A DNA stretch of 64,000 nt from positions 21,358 through 85,357 of the forward strand of contig NZ_JH621252.1 in NCBI RefSeq assembly GCF_000255455.1. Reading direction: 5' to 3'. This document shows, piece after piece, positions 8,857 through 17,255 of the stretch. Numbering within the stretch: the first letter of the stretch is position 1; each line of letters begins with the position of its first letter. Made by a program: the position numbers and the translations under genes. The stretch comes from Aquimarina agarilytica ZC1. GTDB taxonomy: Bacteria; Bacteroidota; Bacteroidia; Flavobacteriales; Flavobacteriaceae. The notes under the pieces were generated by a model. The model did not search any database and was not told the DNA's origin. It saw only the letters and a list, made by a program, of their open reading frames with translations.

Positions 8857-10351
8857 CAAAAAACCACATATCGATGCCCTTTTTAAGGATAAGCTTCAAG
8901 ATTATGAAGCTATTCCTAATGCAGCTTTGTGGAAAGAAATTTCTAAAAACATTCCTCAAAAAAAGAAGAAAAATAACCGCTTACTTTTTTTAGCCTTCCC
9001 CATGGGGATAGCGGCCTCATTAGCGTTATTTTTTATGCTAACCACCTTATCTAAAAATGAAAGCATTCCTAAAACAAGTATCGTTTTTTCCGATAGTCCT
9101 TGCCCGGTAATCCCTAGCGAAAATAGTATTACAAATGTAAAAAACATTGAAAAAACAAATGTCAATCAAGGAGTAGCAACTATTACAAATCAAAAAGAAG
9201 TTGATGATACACCTAAAGTAAAAAATGAGTTTATAAAAAAAGATACTAAAAAGTCTAAAAGTTACCACGCATTAGTCAACTCAAACAATAAGCCACCTTT
9301 ACCTCAAAAAACTTTAAAAAGTAACGCTCCAACAACAAAACAGATTGTCATACAAAACAACACAAGTTCACCGCAACAGGTAACCCAAGTTCCAATTAAA
9401 AAAAACCTAAATATATCGGGTAAAAAACCAAATCTAGAAAAAGAGTTTAAAAAAAATCAAGAAAAAGCGCAAGAAAACCTTTTAGACGAACTGTTAGCCG
9501 ATACCAAAGAAAAAAAAGAAACTCTTCCCACTAAAAATGATCACAAAAACTGGAGCATTCAACCACAAATAGCCCCTTTGGCATATAATTCGCTATCGGG
9601 AGGCTCCACCATAAATTCCGATTTTTCTAATAACCCACAAACCACCAATACCGCATTAAGTTATGGTATACGTATTGCTTACCAGCTATCCAACAAACTC
9701 CAAATACGTTCGGGTATAAGCACCGCATCTATTAATTTAACTACCAATGATATAAATTCATCAAATTTAGCTTCAACTAATAGCGCCATCCTTTTCAACA
9801 ATTCTGATGCCGTAAGTGCCCTTATTGGAGAAGAAGCTTTTAAGAATCTTGACGAATTTACTGGTAGAAGTACCCCACCAACTATAGGCCCCAATAGCAT
9901 TCCCGAAAATTCTGAAGAAATTATCAACCCCAGTATATTTGCACCTCTAAACGACACCCCTTCAATACAAGACACTAACGTAATTAATAGAGGATCACTG
10001 CAACAGCAAATAAATTATATTGAAATTCCTATCGAGCTTGCTTATCGATTACTAAACAAGCAATTTGGTATTTCGCTCATAGGCGGAGTAAGTTCCTTTA
10101 TTTTAACTCAAAAAAACGATCAACTTTTATTTGAAACTTCAGACAGATCAACCGAAATTGGCGAAGCTAAAAATCTTAACAACACCAGTTTTTCTGGCAA
10201 CTTTGGTATTGGATTGGACTATAAAATAGCGCCAAATCTTAAAATAAGTGTTGAACCTATTTTTAAACTACAATTCAATGCTTTTGATAGTAATACCGCA
10301 TTTGACCCTTATTTGTTTGGTATTTATAGTGGTATAAAATTCGATCTTTAA
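8849..10351 (+). CDS. Dual-membrane-spanning anti-sigma-like protein with C-terminal outer-membrane beta-barrel
   Basis: The 500 residues show a rare layout. A short cytoplasmic segment (1-43, starting DNKKPHIDALFKDKLQDYE with the AALWKEI motif) precedes one inner-membrane helix (about 45-65). A long Lys/Asn/Gln/Pro-rich linker (about 66-230) could cross the periplasm. A PorT-like beta-barrel region (about 231-500) ends with the usual GIYSGIKFDL strand and terminal aromatic/aliphatic residues. This is the architecture of the Dma proteins described in gut Bacteroidota, where an outer-membrane barrel signals through one polypeptide to a cytoplasmic sigma factor. The start overlaps the sigma gene by eight bases, which supports pairing. 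The surface signal is unknown. The anti-sigma function is inferred from architecture and context. Confidence 0.78.
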   Translation: MDNKKPHIDALFKDKLQDYEAIPNAALWKEISKNIPQKKKKNNRLLFLAFPMGIAASLALFFMLTTLSKNESIPKTSIVFSDSPCPVIPSENSITNVKNIEKTNVNQGVATITNQKEVDDTPKVKNEFIKKDTKKSKSYHALVNSNNKPPLPQKTLKSNAPTTKQIVIQNNTSSPQQVTQVPIKKNLNISGKKPNLEKEFKKNQEKAQENLLDELLADTKEKKETLPTKNDHKNWSIQPQIAPLAYNSLSGGSTINSDFSNNPQTTNTALSYGIRIAYQLSNKLQIRSGISTASINLTTNDINSSNLASTNSAILFNNSDAVSALIGEEAFKNLDEFTGRSTPPTIGPNSIPENSEEIINPSIFAPLNDTPSIQDTNVINRGSLQQQINYIEIPIELAYRLLNKQFGISLIGGVSSFILTQKNDQLLFETSDRSTEIGEAKNLNNTSFSGNFGIGLDYKIAPNLKISVEPIFKLQFNAFDSNTAFDPYLFGIYSGIKFDL

Positions 10352-10456
10352 GCTCCTTAAAAACCCAAATAGAATTCCTTTACAGCCTTATTTAGTATTT
10401 TCAATACCTTAATGGTTTCCTGCTATTTTGTATTTTAGTCGCTTACAAAAAATCAA

Positions 10457-11428
10457 ATGCTTTCCATAGAATCTATTTCATATGCTTATAACAAAACTAA
10501 TGTTATTGACACACTTAGTTTTACGGCTAAAAAAGGAGCCCATATTACCCTAATGGGCGAAAGTGGTTGTGGAAAAAGCACCTTGTTAAAAGCTATATAC
10601 GGCTTACTTTCCTTACCTAAAGGAAAAATAGTTTATAACAACAAAGAATTATTAGGCCCAGAACATCATCTAGTTCCTGGGCATCCATTTATGAAATATT
10701 TGGCACAGGAATTTGATTTAATGCCTTTTATATCGGCTGCCGATAATGTAGGCGAATTTTTATCTAATTTTTATCCAAATCAAAAACAACAGCGAACAAA
10801 AGAACTTTTGGAAATTGTTGGTATGACTGCTCATGCTAAAACCCACGTACGTTTTTTAAGTGGTGGTCAAAAACAACGTGTTGCATTGGCACGTGTTTTG
10901 GCAAAAGAACCCGAAGTTTTATTGCTAGACGAACCTTTTAGTCAAATTGATAATTTTAAAAAAAACGAATTACGTTACCGCCTTTTTAGTTACCTAAAAA
11001 AGCAAAACATTACCTGTATCACTGCAACTCACGATAAAAATGATGCGCTGGCTTTTTCGGATAACATTATTGTTATTAAACAAGGAAAACAAATCTCTGC
11101 CCGTAGTCCGCAAGAAATGTTTGCCAACCCTACTGACCAATATTCGGCTTCGTTACTTTCCGAAATTAATATAGTTCCACTTACTTTTTTTGACCCTGCC
11201 AGAGAAGAAAAAAACATCCTACTTTATCCTCACGAAATTAAACTGAAAAAGGATAGCCCTACTCAGCTTGAAGTTGTTGCCGCTTATTATAATGGCACCC
11301 ATTATTTAATAAAAGCCGAACTACATAACAAAAGTGTGCTATTTCATCACGATTCATATATTGCACCAAAAACTTTAGTAGGTATTACAGTTAGTCGAAC
11401 CATTATTGAACAACGTGCTAGGATTTGA
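10457..11428 (+). CDS. ABC transporter ATP-binding protein (PotA/FbpC-like)
   Basis: A 323-residue ATPase with Walker A GESGCGKST (34-42), the signature LSGGQKQR, Walker B EVLLLDEPF and the switch His in ATHDKND. About 80 residues follow the nucleotide-binding domain and look like a short TOBE-type regulatory domain (LYPHEIKLKKD..., GITVSRTIIE). This places it nearest to ATPases of spermidine, iron or sulfate importers. No permease or binding protein is encoded nearby, so the substrate is unknown and it is an orphan subunit. The gene stands alone between convergent neighbours. Confidence 0.85.
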   Translation: MLSIESISYAYNKTNVIDTLSFTAKKGAHITLMGESGCGKSTLLKAIYGLLSLPKGKIVYNNKELLGPEHHLVPGHPFMKYLAQEFDLMPFISAADNVGEFLSNFYPNQKQQRTKELLEIVGMTAHAKTHVRFLSGGQKQRVALARVLAKEPEVLLLDEPFSQIDNFKKNELRYRLFSYLKKQNITCITATHDKNDALAFSDNIIVIKQGKQISARSPQEMFANPTDQYSASLLSEINIVPLTFFDPAREEKNILLYPHEIKLKKDSPTQLEVVAAYYNGTHYLIKAELHNKSVLFHHDSYIAPKTLVGITVSRTIIEQRARI

Positions 11429-11510
11429 TAAAAAACATAGAGTCCCAACTGGAAACCTGCCTATAAAAATGCTCAAGCTGTGGAGGAAGAAGTTAGACTT
11501 ACTTTTAAAA

Positions 11511-12308
11511 TCAATTAATTTCTTTTAACATTTTTTTTGCTGCTTCACTTTTATATTGTGATGGATGCCGAATTACTAAATTTAAAGTTTCTTCCAGCTT
11601 TAGCTTTTCTTCCATTTTAAGATACACTAAGGATTTATACCACAAAGCTTTAGGAGCATCTATGGATTCTGAAGTCAATAAGTAATCAAAATTTGTAAGT
11701 GCTAACTCGGGTTGGTTTAGCTGTAAATAGGACATTCCGATATAGGCATAAACTATTGGATTCGCATCTTTATGTTGACTCAAATATTCTTTTAAACTAG
11801 TTACTGTTTTTGTATAATCCTGCTTTTTAAAAGCATTAATTCCTTTATCAAAGTCACTATTTATTTGAGTCCCTCGAGTGGTAAATGAAGGCAGTTCATT
11901 TTCATTATAATACTGCTCAAATAATTCATTATAACTCTTTTTACCATATAAAGTAACCAAACTAAAAAGAAGCAAAAAACTAGCCGCTGCTGCTAAAACA
12001 TATTTAAAAAAAATAGGCTTCTTTTTTTTAGTAAAAATTGTCCTCGCTTTTACTAATTTATTTTCAATTTCAATGGCTTCATCTGACTTGAAATAAGCCT
12101 CTAGTGCTTGTTTATCTTTAGGATTAAAACTGTTATTTGAACTATCCCACGAACGAGTATTATAATGTAAGTTTATGGATTTATGTACGGCTAATTCCTC
12201 ACGTAATTCGGCATTGTTTTTTAATTCCGATTCAAAAAGCACTTTTTGATCAGCGGTCATACTTTCATTTAAATAAGCTTCTATTTTCAGATATATTTCT
12301 TCTTCCAT
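11511..12308 (-). CDS. TPR-containing membrane protein, probable anti-sigma partner
   Basis: The 265 residues begin with a cytoplasmic segment typical of Bacteroidota anti-sigma-like proteins (MEEEIYLKIEAYLNESMTADQK, LRAELAVH-like). One transmembrane helix follows at about 99-120 and a periplasmic tetratricopeptide region at about 150-265 (AYIGMSYLQLNQPELALTNFDYLL). The start codon overlaps the stop of the sigma factor gene by one base, so the two are coupled. The TPR part probably senses or binds an envelope protein, and the divergently encoded TPR-CHAT protein and its lipoproteins are the obvious candidates. The anti-sigma role is inferred from position and domain order. Confidence 0.78.
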   Translation of the reverse strand: MEEEIYLKIEAYLNESMTADQKVLFESELKNNAELREELAVHKSINLHYNTRSWDSSNNSFNPKDKQALEAYFKSDEAIEIENKLVKARTIFTKKKKPIFFKYVLAAAASFLLLFSLVTLYGKKSYNELFEQYYNENELPSFTTRGTQINSDFDKGINAFKKQDYTKTVTSLKEYLSQHKDANPIVYAYIGMSYLQLNQPELALTNFDYLLTSESIDAPKALWYKSLVYLKMEEKLKLEETLNLVIRHPSQYKSEAAKKMLKEIN

Positions 12309-12877
12309 TATTTTGCCAAATTAGTATACCTTGTATCTTTCTTTACAAGTGCTGCTAAACTTTTTTTACATTTAAAAACTCGTTGAAAAGCTACATTTTC
12401 GGAAGCATAATTAAATTTTTTCACAATTACGGCGTAGGGTGTTTTTTTAAAATAAGCCTCTAATAATTTCTTACAATTCTCAGATAAAAGTGCTATTTTT
12501 TCTTCAAAAAGTTCCCAACGTTCTTGTTCTAAAATAAAATTACTATTGTCCGTCTCCTTATTATTTAGTTCTAATATCTGCTCGTTTCTTACCCTTTTTT
12601 TTCTAAAAGATAACTCTCTCAACCACAAATTCTTACAAACAACATACAAATAACCTTCAAAACTAGATTTAATTTCAAAATTTCTGACTTTTACTCTAGC
12701 TGTCAATTGAAACAGTGCCGAGTGAAATATTTCTTCAGCATCTTCGTATGTACCATTATTAGATTTTATGTAGGAAACAATATTAGAAAAGTTTTTTTCA
12801 TATATCTTTAGAATGATTTTTTCTTCCCCAGACAAAAGTCCTTCTAAGTAAATTTGATTTTTATCTTTTTGCATCAA
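12308..12877 (-). CDS. ECF-type RNA polymerase sigma factor
   Basis: A 189-residue sigma-70 family protein. Region 2 is KNFSNIVSYIKSNNGTYEDAEEIFHSALF followed by SSFEGYLYVVCKNLWLRELS; region 4 is less typical (LLSENCKKLLEAYFKKTPYAVIVKKFNYASENVAFQRVFKCKKSL), as in the diverged ECF factors linked with TPR and CHAT proteins in Bacteroidota. It is the first gene of a leftward two-gene unit with the TPR membrane protein and is divergent from the lipoprotein/CHAT operon, only 77 bases away, which suggests it controls that operon. Confidence 0.83.
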   Translation of the reverse strand: MMQKDKNQIYLEGLLSGEEKIILKIYEKNFSNIVSYIKSNNGTYEDAEEIFHSALFQLTARVKVRNFEIKSSFEGYLYVVCKNLWLRELSFRKKRVRNEQILELNNKETDNSNFILEQERWELFEEKIALLSENCKKLLEAYFKKTPYAVIVKKFNYASENVAFQRVFKCKKSLAALVKKDTRYTNLAK

Positions 12878-12954
12878 TATTATAGTATTCTTTGGGTAAG
12901 AAAATAGTTTTGAATCAACAATGTTTAGAATATAACTCTTAAACTATAGAATTT

Positions 12955-13452
12955 ATGAATTATAAAAGCATTTTTTTAAAATTAACAGCTATCGTTCTAT
13001 TAATTAGCTGCTCTAATGATGATATTTTAATAGAAGACACCGATGTAGCGCCTTCGATACCACAACAGGTAACCCTTAATAAAACAAATATTCGCATATC
13101 AAATGCGCTTTCATTAAATAACACATTAAACCATAACGAATTTAATAATAAAAATGATATTCCTACTTTTTTAAGACCATGCAACGAGTTTACATATAGG
13201 GAATTTTTACATAAATATAAAGAAGTAATTGCGCCTCAAGATACACCAACTTATTACCGAAAAGCTTTAAAAATTAGAAGAGAAAACCAACTGCGAATAT
13301 ATCAATCCGAAGGAGCATGTTCCTCTATTAAAATCCCTTTAAAAATTGATATTTTTTATGATACTACGGATCAATTATACAAAGAAATCTGGTATTTTAA
13401 ACCTGCAAAACCAGGTGGAGGCGAAGAACAAGACGACGTGGATTCTGATTAA
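12955..13452 (+). CDS. Lipoprotein of unknown function with acidic GGEEQDD tail (paralogue 1)
   Basis: A 165-residue protein with a lipoprotein signal (AIVLLISC). I recognise no family. It shares its plan with the next gene: a Cys followed by EF and a FhKYkE segment (about 80-95), a second Cys in GACSSIKIP (about 122-130), a beta-like segment ending in a Trp/Tyr-rich stretch, and the C-terminal tail PGGGEEQDDVDSD. The two cysteines probably form a disulfide. It is the first gene of the operon that ends with the TPR-CHAT protein and is divergent from a sigma factor. It may be a substrate or ligand of the CHAT protein; that is inference. Confidence 0.7.
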   Translation: MNYKSIFLKLTAIVLLISCSNDDILIEDTDVAPSIPQQVTLNKTNIRISNALSLNNTLNHNEFNNKNDIPTFLRPCNEFTYREFLHKYKEVIAPQDTPTYYRKALKIRRENQLRIYQSEGACSSIKIPLKIDIFYDTTDQLYKEIWYFKPAKPGGGEEQDDVDSD

Positions 13453-13475
13453 AAATTAACATTAAAAAATTTACA

Positions 13476-13970
13476 ATGCTCAAAAAAATAACACAAACTA
13501 TGGCTATACTGCTAACTATTATTAGTTGTACCGCTGAAGATCATTTTGAAGATGTTACTAATAGTACTAATTTAATTATATCCAAAAACTCACAAAAAAA
13601 ACAAATCCCTGTATTTTGCTCTCATGAATACCAACAATTTATGCATGTATACACAGAGACCACATTAATTAAAATAGCTCTGCCAATTTCCATTACCTCA
13701 GATACTGATCGCTTAAACCCTGTAACCAAAGTGAATTCTATAAAAAAGTCACAACCCATCAAAGACTTTGAAAAAGTACTAGAACAAAGGCATAAATTAA
13801 AAAAGAAGTATGATACAATGGGCAATTGTCCTAATATAAAAATACCCAACACAAAAAAAATACAATATAATACAAAACTAAAAGCGTACATCGAATATTG
13901 GGAAAAAACGGTAGGATTACCTGCTCCCAGAGGAGGTGAAGAGCAAGATGATTTAGATTCTCCCGATTAA
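13476..13970 (+). CDS. Lipoprotein of unknown function with acidic GGEEQDD tail (paralogue 2)
   Basis: A 164-residue lipoprotein (LLTIISC) and clear paralogue of the preceding gene. It has Cys-x-x-EYQQFMHVYTE (about 48-60), then GNCPNIKIPN (about 113-122), a Tyr-rich strand, and the tail RGGEEQDDLDSPD. Apart from the signal peptide, the two cysteines and the tail, the sequences have diverged strongly, which points to selection on the tail and the disulfide frame. It starts 23 bases after the first paralogue and is followed after 28 bases by the TPR-CHAT gene. Function unknown. Confidence 0.7.
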   Translation: MLKKITQTMAILLTIISCTAEDHFEDVTNSTNLIISKNSQKKQIPVFCSHEYQQFMHVYTETTLIKIALPISITSDTDRLNPVTKVNSIKKSQPIKDFEKVLEQRHKLKKKYDTMGNCPNIKIPNTKKIQYNTKLKAYIEYWEKTVGLPAPRGGEEQDDLDSPD

Positions 13971-13998
13971 CATTCGGTTCATTAATAACGCTTAACAA

Positions 13999-16794
13999 TT
14001 GTTTATTAAAAAGCTTTTAGTGTTCGTATTTATTTTTTTGTTTGAAGAAAGTTCATTTTCTCAAACAAATAATGACACTATTGATTTATACAATAAAAAT
14101 GAAAGTATTACTGAGAAAATAGTCAAATCGGTAGCTTTACTCAACAATTTTTCAAATAGAAAAGCTTATGCTGAAAAAGAAAAATTTAGTAACCAGTACG
14201 CCAAATGGTTATATAAAAACAAACAATATGTAAAGGCTATTGAACTAAAAAAACACCGCTCTAGTACTCCAATAATTGACACCTTACTTTTTTGCAATCA
14301 ATTGTTTTATGTAGGCTTATGCGAATATAAAATCAAACGTTATGATCAGGCTATTAAAACCTTTGATTTATTAACTTCATTAACCCATGCAAAAAGCAAT
14401 TTATTAGTTGCAAAATCCTACACCGAATTAGGCCGCTGTTACAATAAAAAAGGGGATTACTTTAATGCTATTAAAAATTACCAATTAGGACAATCCCTTT
14501 TAATCAAAAACAACGAACTAAACAGACTACTTATAAACTATATAAATACGAGTCAAGCTTACGTAAATTTAGAAACAAAAAACAGTTATTTTGAATCATT
14601 AAAGTATCAACTTAAAGCAGATTCGCTATCAAAAAAAATAAAAACACAAGACAAGTATACATATTACATAAAAAAAGGGATTGCTCGGTTTTATAATAGA
14701 GATGAAACTTTAGATATCAATACCGCTTCTTTTTATTACCAACAAGCTTTAAAAATTGCAAAAAAGTTACAAGATTCATTCAAAATTGCCGAAATACATA
14801 GCCATCTGGGAAATCTTTATAACACGACTAATCCAACATTAAGCATAAAATTTCAATCAAAAAGCTTAGTGTTTTCCAACCAAAAAGATAGTATTCAAAA
14901 TTATGCTATACATGCAAATTTAGGATTTGCACATATGCTTAACGAAGATTTTGACACTTCTTTAAAGCATTACTTCACCGCTATTGAATATATCACAGGA
15001 TTTGAAATTCAACAACTAGCCTATTTATTAAACAAAAGAAAAAGCATAACGCTACAACATAACACCGATTATCTTTTAAAGGCATTAAAAGAGTTAGCTA
15101 CTTTATATTTAAAAAAATACAATAAAGATTGTAACCAAATTCATTTAAAAAACTGTTTAGAATTATACCATTTTGCTGATCAAATTTTAGAATTGATTCG
15201 CACTCAAAGTAATGAGCTTAAATCTAAACTTTTTTGGCGTAAACAAAGCTCCGAAGTGTATAGTAAAGCCATTGAGATTTGTTATTTATTAAAGAAACCT
15301 AATCAAGCCTTTTACTTTATGGAAAAAAGCAAGGCCTTGCTATTAATTGAGAATGTAAAATCACAACACTTAAAACAGTCACTAAAAATACATCCTTACT
15401 TAATTGAAAAAGAAAACCTACTAAAAAAAGAAATTTATCAATTAGAAAAAAACAACCAAAACCCTAAACATAAAGATTCGGTCAATTTAATTTTATTTTC
15501 AAAACAACGACACCTTAAAAAGGTGCAAGATAGTATTGAATTTGAGTTATCAAAATACCCACATACAACATATAAAATTGATGTTATAAGTTTGGCAGAA
15601 ACGCAACAAACGCTAAAGGAGAATGAAGTTATTATTGAATATAGCATTAACACCTATAATGATCATGCTAAAATAACATCACAAAATAAATACCTACATA
15701 TTATTCCAGAAAGTGATTATGGAATAAAAAAGGTGTATAATTCCTACGGAATACTAATTACACGCAATACAGTTGATTTTTTTAACATTAAAAACCCCTC
15801 AACATTACAAAAAGAACTTCAATCATTTACCACTAAAATTTCTAAACCATTTCAATTAAACCAAGATTTTTTAACCTATAAAAAACAAGCGCTACAGATT
15901 TTTAAAAACTTATTTCCATCAAAAGATATTCTAGAAAAAATTAAAAATAAAAAGCTCACCATCATTCCCGATAGTTATTTAAACTATCTCTCTTTTGATG
16001 CTTTATTGGTACAAGAAAATGAAAAAACAAACTATTTAATAGAACAAAGTGAAATTAGCTATACCTATTCCAATACGTTTTTAAATCAAATTAAAAAACA
16101 AAAACCAACATCAAATTTATCACTTCTTAGTGTTGCTCCTATACAATTTGATTATTTAAAATTAGCTAAATTAGATCACAGTAAAAACGAAATACATCAA
16201 CTTCAAAAACATTTCAAAAACACTGAATTTATTTTTAATAATGCTACAAAATCAAATTTTATCTCAGCATTGCCAAAATATGATGTGATACACCTTGCTA
16301 CCCATGCCAACGCTCAAGATTCATTAGTGCCTTGGATTGCTTTTCACAAAGAAAAACTCACATTAGACGAAATTTACTTACATAAAAACAAAGCTAAACT
16401 AATTGTATTAAGTGCCTGTAATACGTTACTGGGAAAACAAGAACAAGGAGAAGGTGTAATGAGTTTAGCCAGAGGATTTTTCCATTCGGGAGCAGAAAGT
16501 GTGGTATCTTCTTTATGGAATGTAGACGACAAGGCAACAGCTAAAATAATGGATACTTTTTATGCGCAATTAAAAAACGGAAAGTCTAAAGCTACCGCGT
16601 TAAGAAACGCCAAGCTAACCTATCTAAAAAACCATAGCTTATCTGAAAAAGCGCCTTACTATTGGGCTTCCTTAGTACTTTTGGGCGCTAATGATCCTTT
16701 AATAAAATCTTCACATACAAATTGGTGGTATGGACTCCTCGCTTTAGCAATTAGCCTTTTTATTATGGTGTTTTTCAAAAAATATATCTTTTAA
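13999..16794 (+). CDS. Secreted TPR-CHAT protein (caspase-like)
   Basis: The 931 residues start at TTG 13999, which opens a good signal peptide (IKKLLVFVFIFLFEESSFSQ); no ATG offers this. Tetratricopeptide repeats fill about residues 55-440, a coiled region follows (about 460-520), and a CHAT domain occupies about 600-900. The probable catalytic dyad is intact: His769 in HLATHAN and Cys807 in VLSACNTLLG, followed by the family motif GEGVMSLARGFFHSGAESVVSSLWNVDD. A C-terminal hydrophobic helix (about 908-925) with basic residues after it would anchor it in the inner membrane, CHAT domain in the periplasm. CHAT proteins are caspase/separase relatives. Here the substrates may be the two tail-bearing lipoproteins encoded just upstream. 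Confidence 0.85.
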   Translation: MFIKKLLVFVFIFLFEESSFSQTNNDTIDLYNKNESITEKIVKSVALLNNFSNRKAYAEKEKFSNQYAKWLYKNKQYVKAIELKKHRSSTPIIDTLLFCNQLFYVGLCEYKIKRYDQAIKTFDLLTSLTHAKSNLLVAKSYTELGRCYNKKGDYFNAIKNYQLGQSLLIKNNELNRLLINYINTSQAYVNLETKNSYFESLKYQLKADSLSKKIKTQDKYTYYIKKGIARFYNRDETLDINTASFYYQQALKIAKKLQDSFKIAEIHSHLGNLYNTTNPTLSIKFQSKSLVFSNQKDSIQNYAIHANLGFAHMLNEDFDTSLKHYFTAIEYITGFEIQQLAYLLNKRKSITLQHNTDYLLKALKELATLYLKKYNKDCNQIHLKNCLELYHFADQILELIRTQSNELKSKLFWRKQSSEVYSKAIEICYLLKKPNQAFYFMEKSKALLLIENVKSQHLKQSLKIHPYLIEKENLLKKEIYQLEKNNQNPKHKDSVNLILFSKQRHLKKVQDSIEFELSKYPHTTYKIDVISLAETQQTLKENEVIIEYSINTYNDHAKITSQNKYLHIIPESDYGIKKVYNSYGILITRNTVDFFNIKNPSTLQKELQSFTTKISKPFQLNQDFLTYKKQALQIFKNLFPSKDILEKIKNKKLTIIPDSYLNYLSFDALLVQENEKTNYLIEQSEISYTYSNTFLNQIKKQKPTSNLSLLSVAPIQFDYLKLAKLDHSKNEIHQLQKHFKNTEFIFNNATKSNFISALPKYDVIHLATHANAQDSLVPWIAFHKEKLTLDEIYLHKNKAKLIVLSACNTLLGKQEQGEGVMSLARGFFHSGAESVVSSLWNVDDKATAKIMDTFYAQLKNGKSKATALRNAKLTYLKNHSLSEKAPYYWASLVLLGANDPLIKSSHTNWWYGLLALAISLFIMVFFKKYIF

Positions 16795-16858
16795 TCTATT
16801 AATTGAGTAACGCACATACTATTACTATTATGTTGCTCCAAAATTTTCGTATTAATAC

Positions 16859-16998
16859 CATTACCTATATGAATTTATCGAATTAAAATGCGCCTTTAGA
16901 AATTCTACGTCAACATAAAAAAGAACCGTAACACATGCTTATTTTTTCTGATTTGTAAATCCATCATTTTTATTTAAGGTAAATTCATATAGGTAATG
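16859..16998. repeat. MITE-like segment with perfect 19-bp terminal inverted repeats
   Basis: CATTACCTATATGAATTTA at 16859-16877 is repeated in perfect inverse complement at 16980-16998, enclosing 102 bases without an ORF. The size and ends fit a miniature inverted-repeat element, though no clear target duplication is seen. Alternatively it is a large cruciform or long RNA hairpin. Confidence 0.5.
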
Positions 16999-17097
16999 AT
17001 ATAACAATTCATCTCATAAGTAATCCTAAATCTTTATAAAAACTTATTGAATAAAATAAGTTAATGCTCATTAATCTGAGCTCAAAAATAAATTGTG

Positions 17098-17185
17098 ATT
17101 TTTTTAACATTTTATAGGGATAAGAATCGATTTCCATCATAACAATACTACGTATACATATACATCTTTTTTCATTGACTTGAAA
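17098..17185 (+). promoter_or_regulatory. Duplicated upstream regulatory element, copy A
   Basis: The segment contains TAACATTTTATAGGGATAAG, then AACAATACTACGTATACAT and TTCATTGACTTGAAA, nearly the same words in the same order as 19105-19186. The element ends 70 bases before the oxygenase start codon. It probably contains the promoter and an operator or leader that sets expression of both RiPP transcription units together. Confidence 0.6.
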
Positions 17186-17255
17186 TATCTTAAATGGAGT
17201 AGACACAATCTTCATTAAACAATAAAACATAATAACCCTTAAAGGATATACACTA

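Larger units (their letters stand above)
16795..17255. other. Intergenic region before the RiPP cluster
   Basis: This 461-base region holds a 140-bp segment bounded by 19-bp inverted repeats (16859-16998) and the first copy of the duplicated upstream element (17098-17185). A leftward open frame at 17009-17485 overlaps the oxygenase gene and is judged spurious. Confidence 0.6.

Noticed and set aside
9679-9975. Leftward frame inside the barrel gene
   Set aside because: It is antisense to a gene with clear domain structure, and its translation shows no signal or motif.
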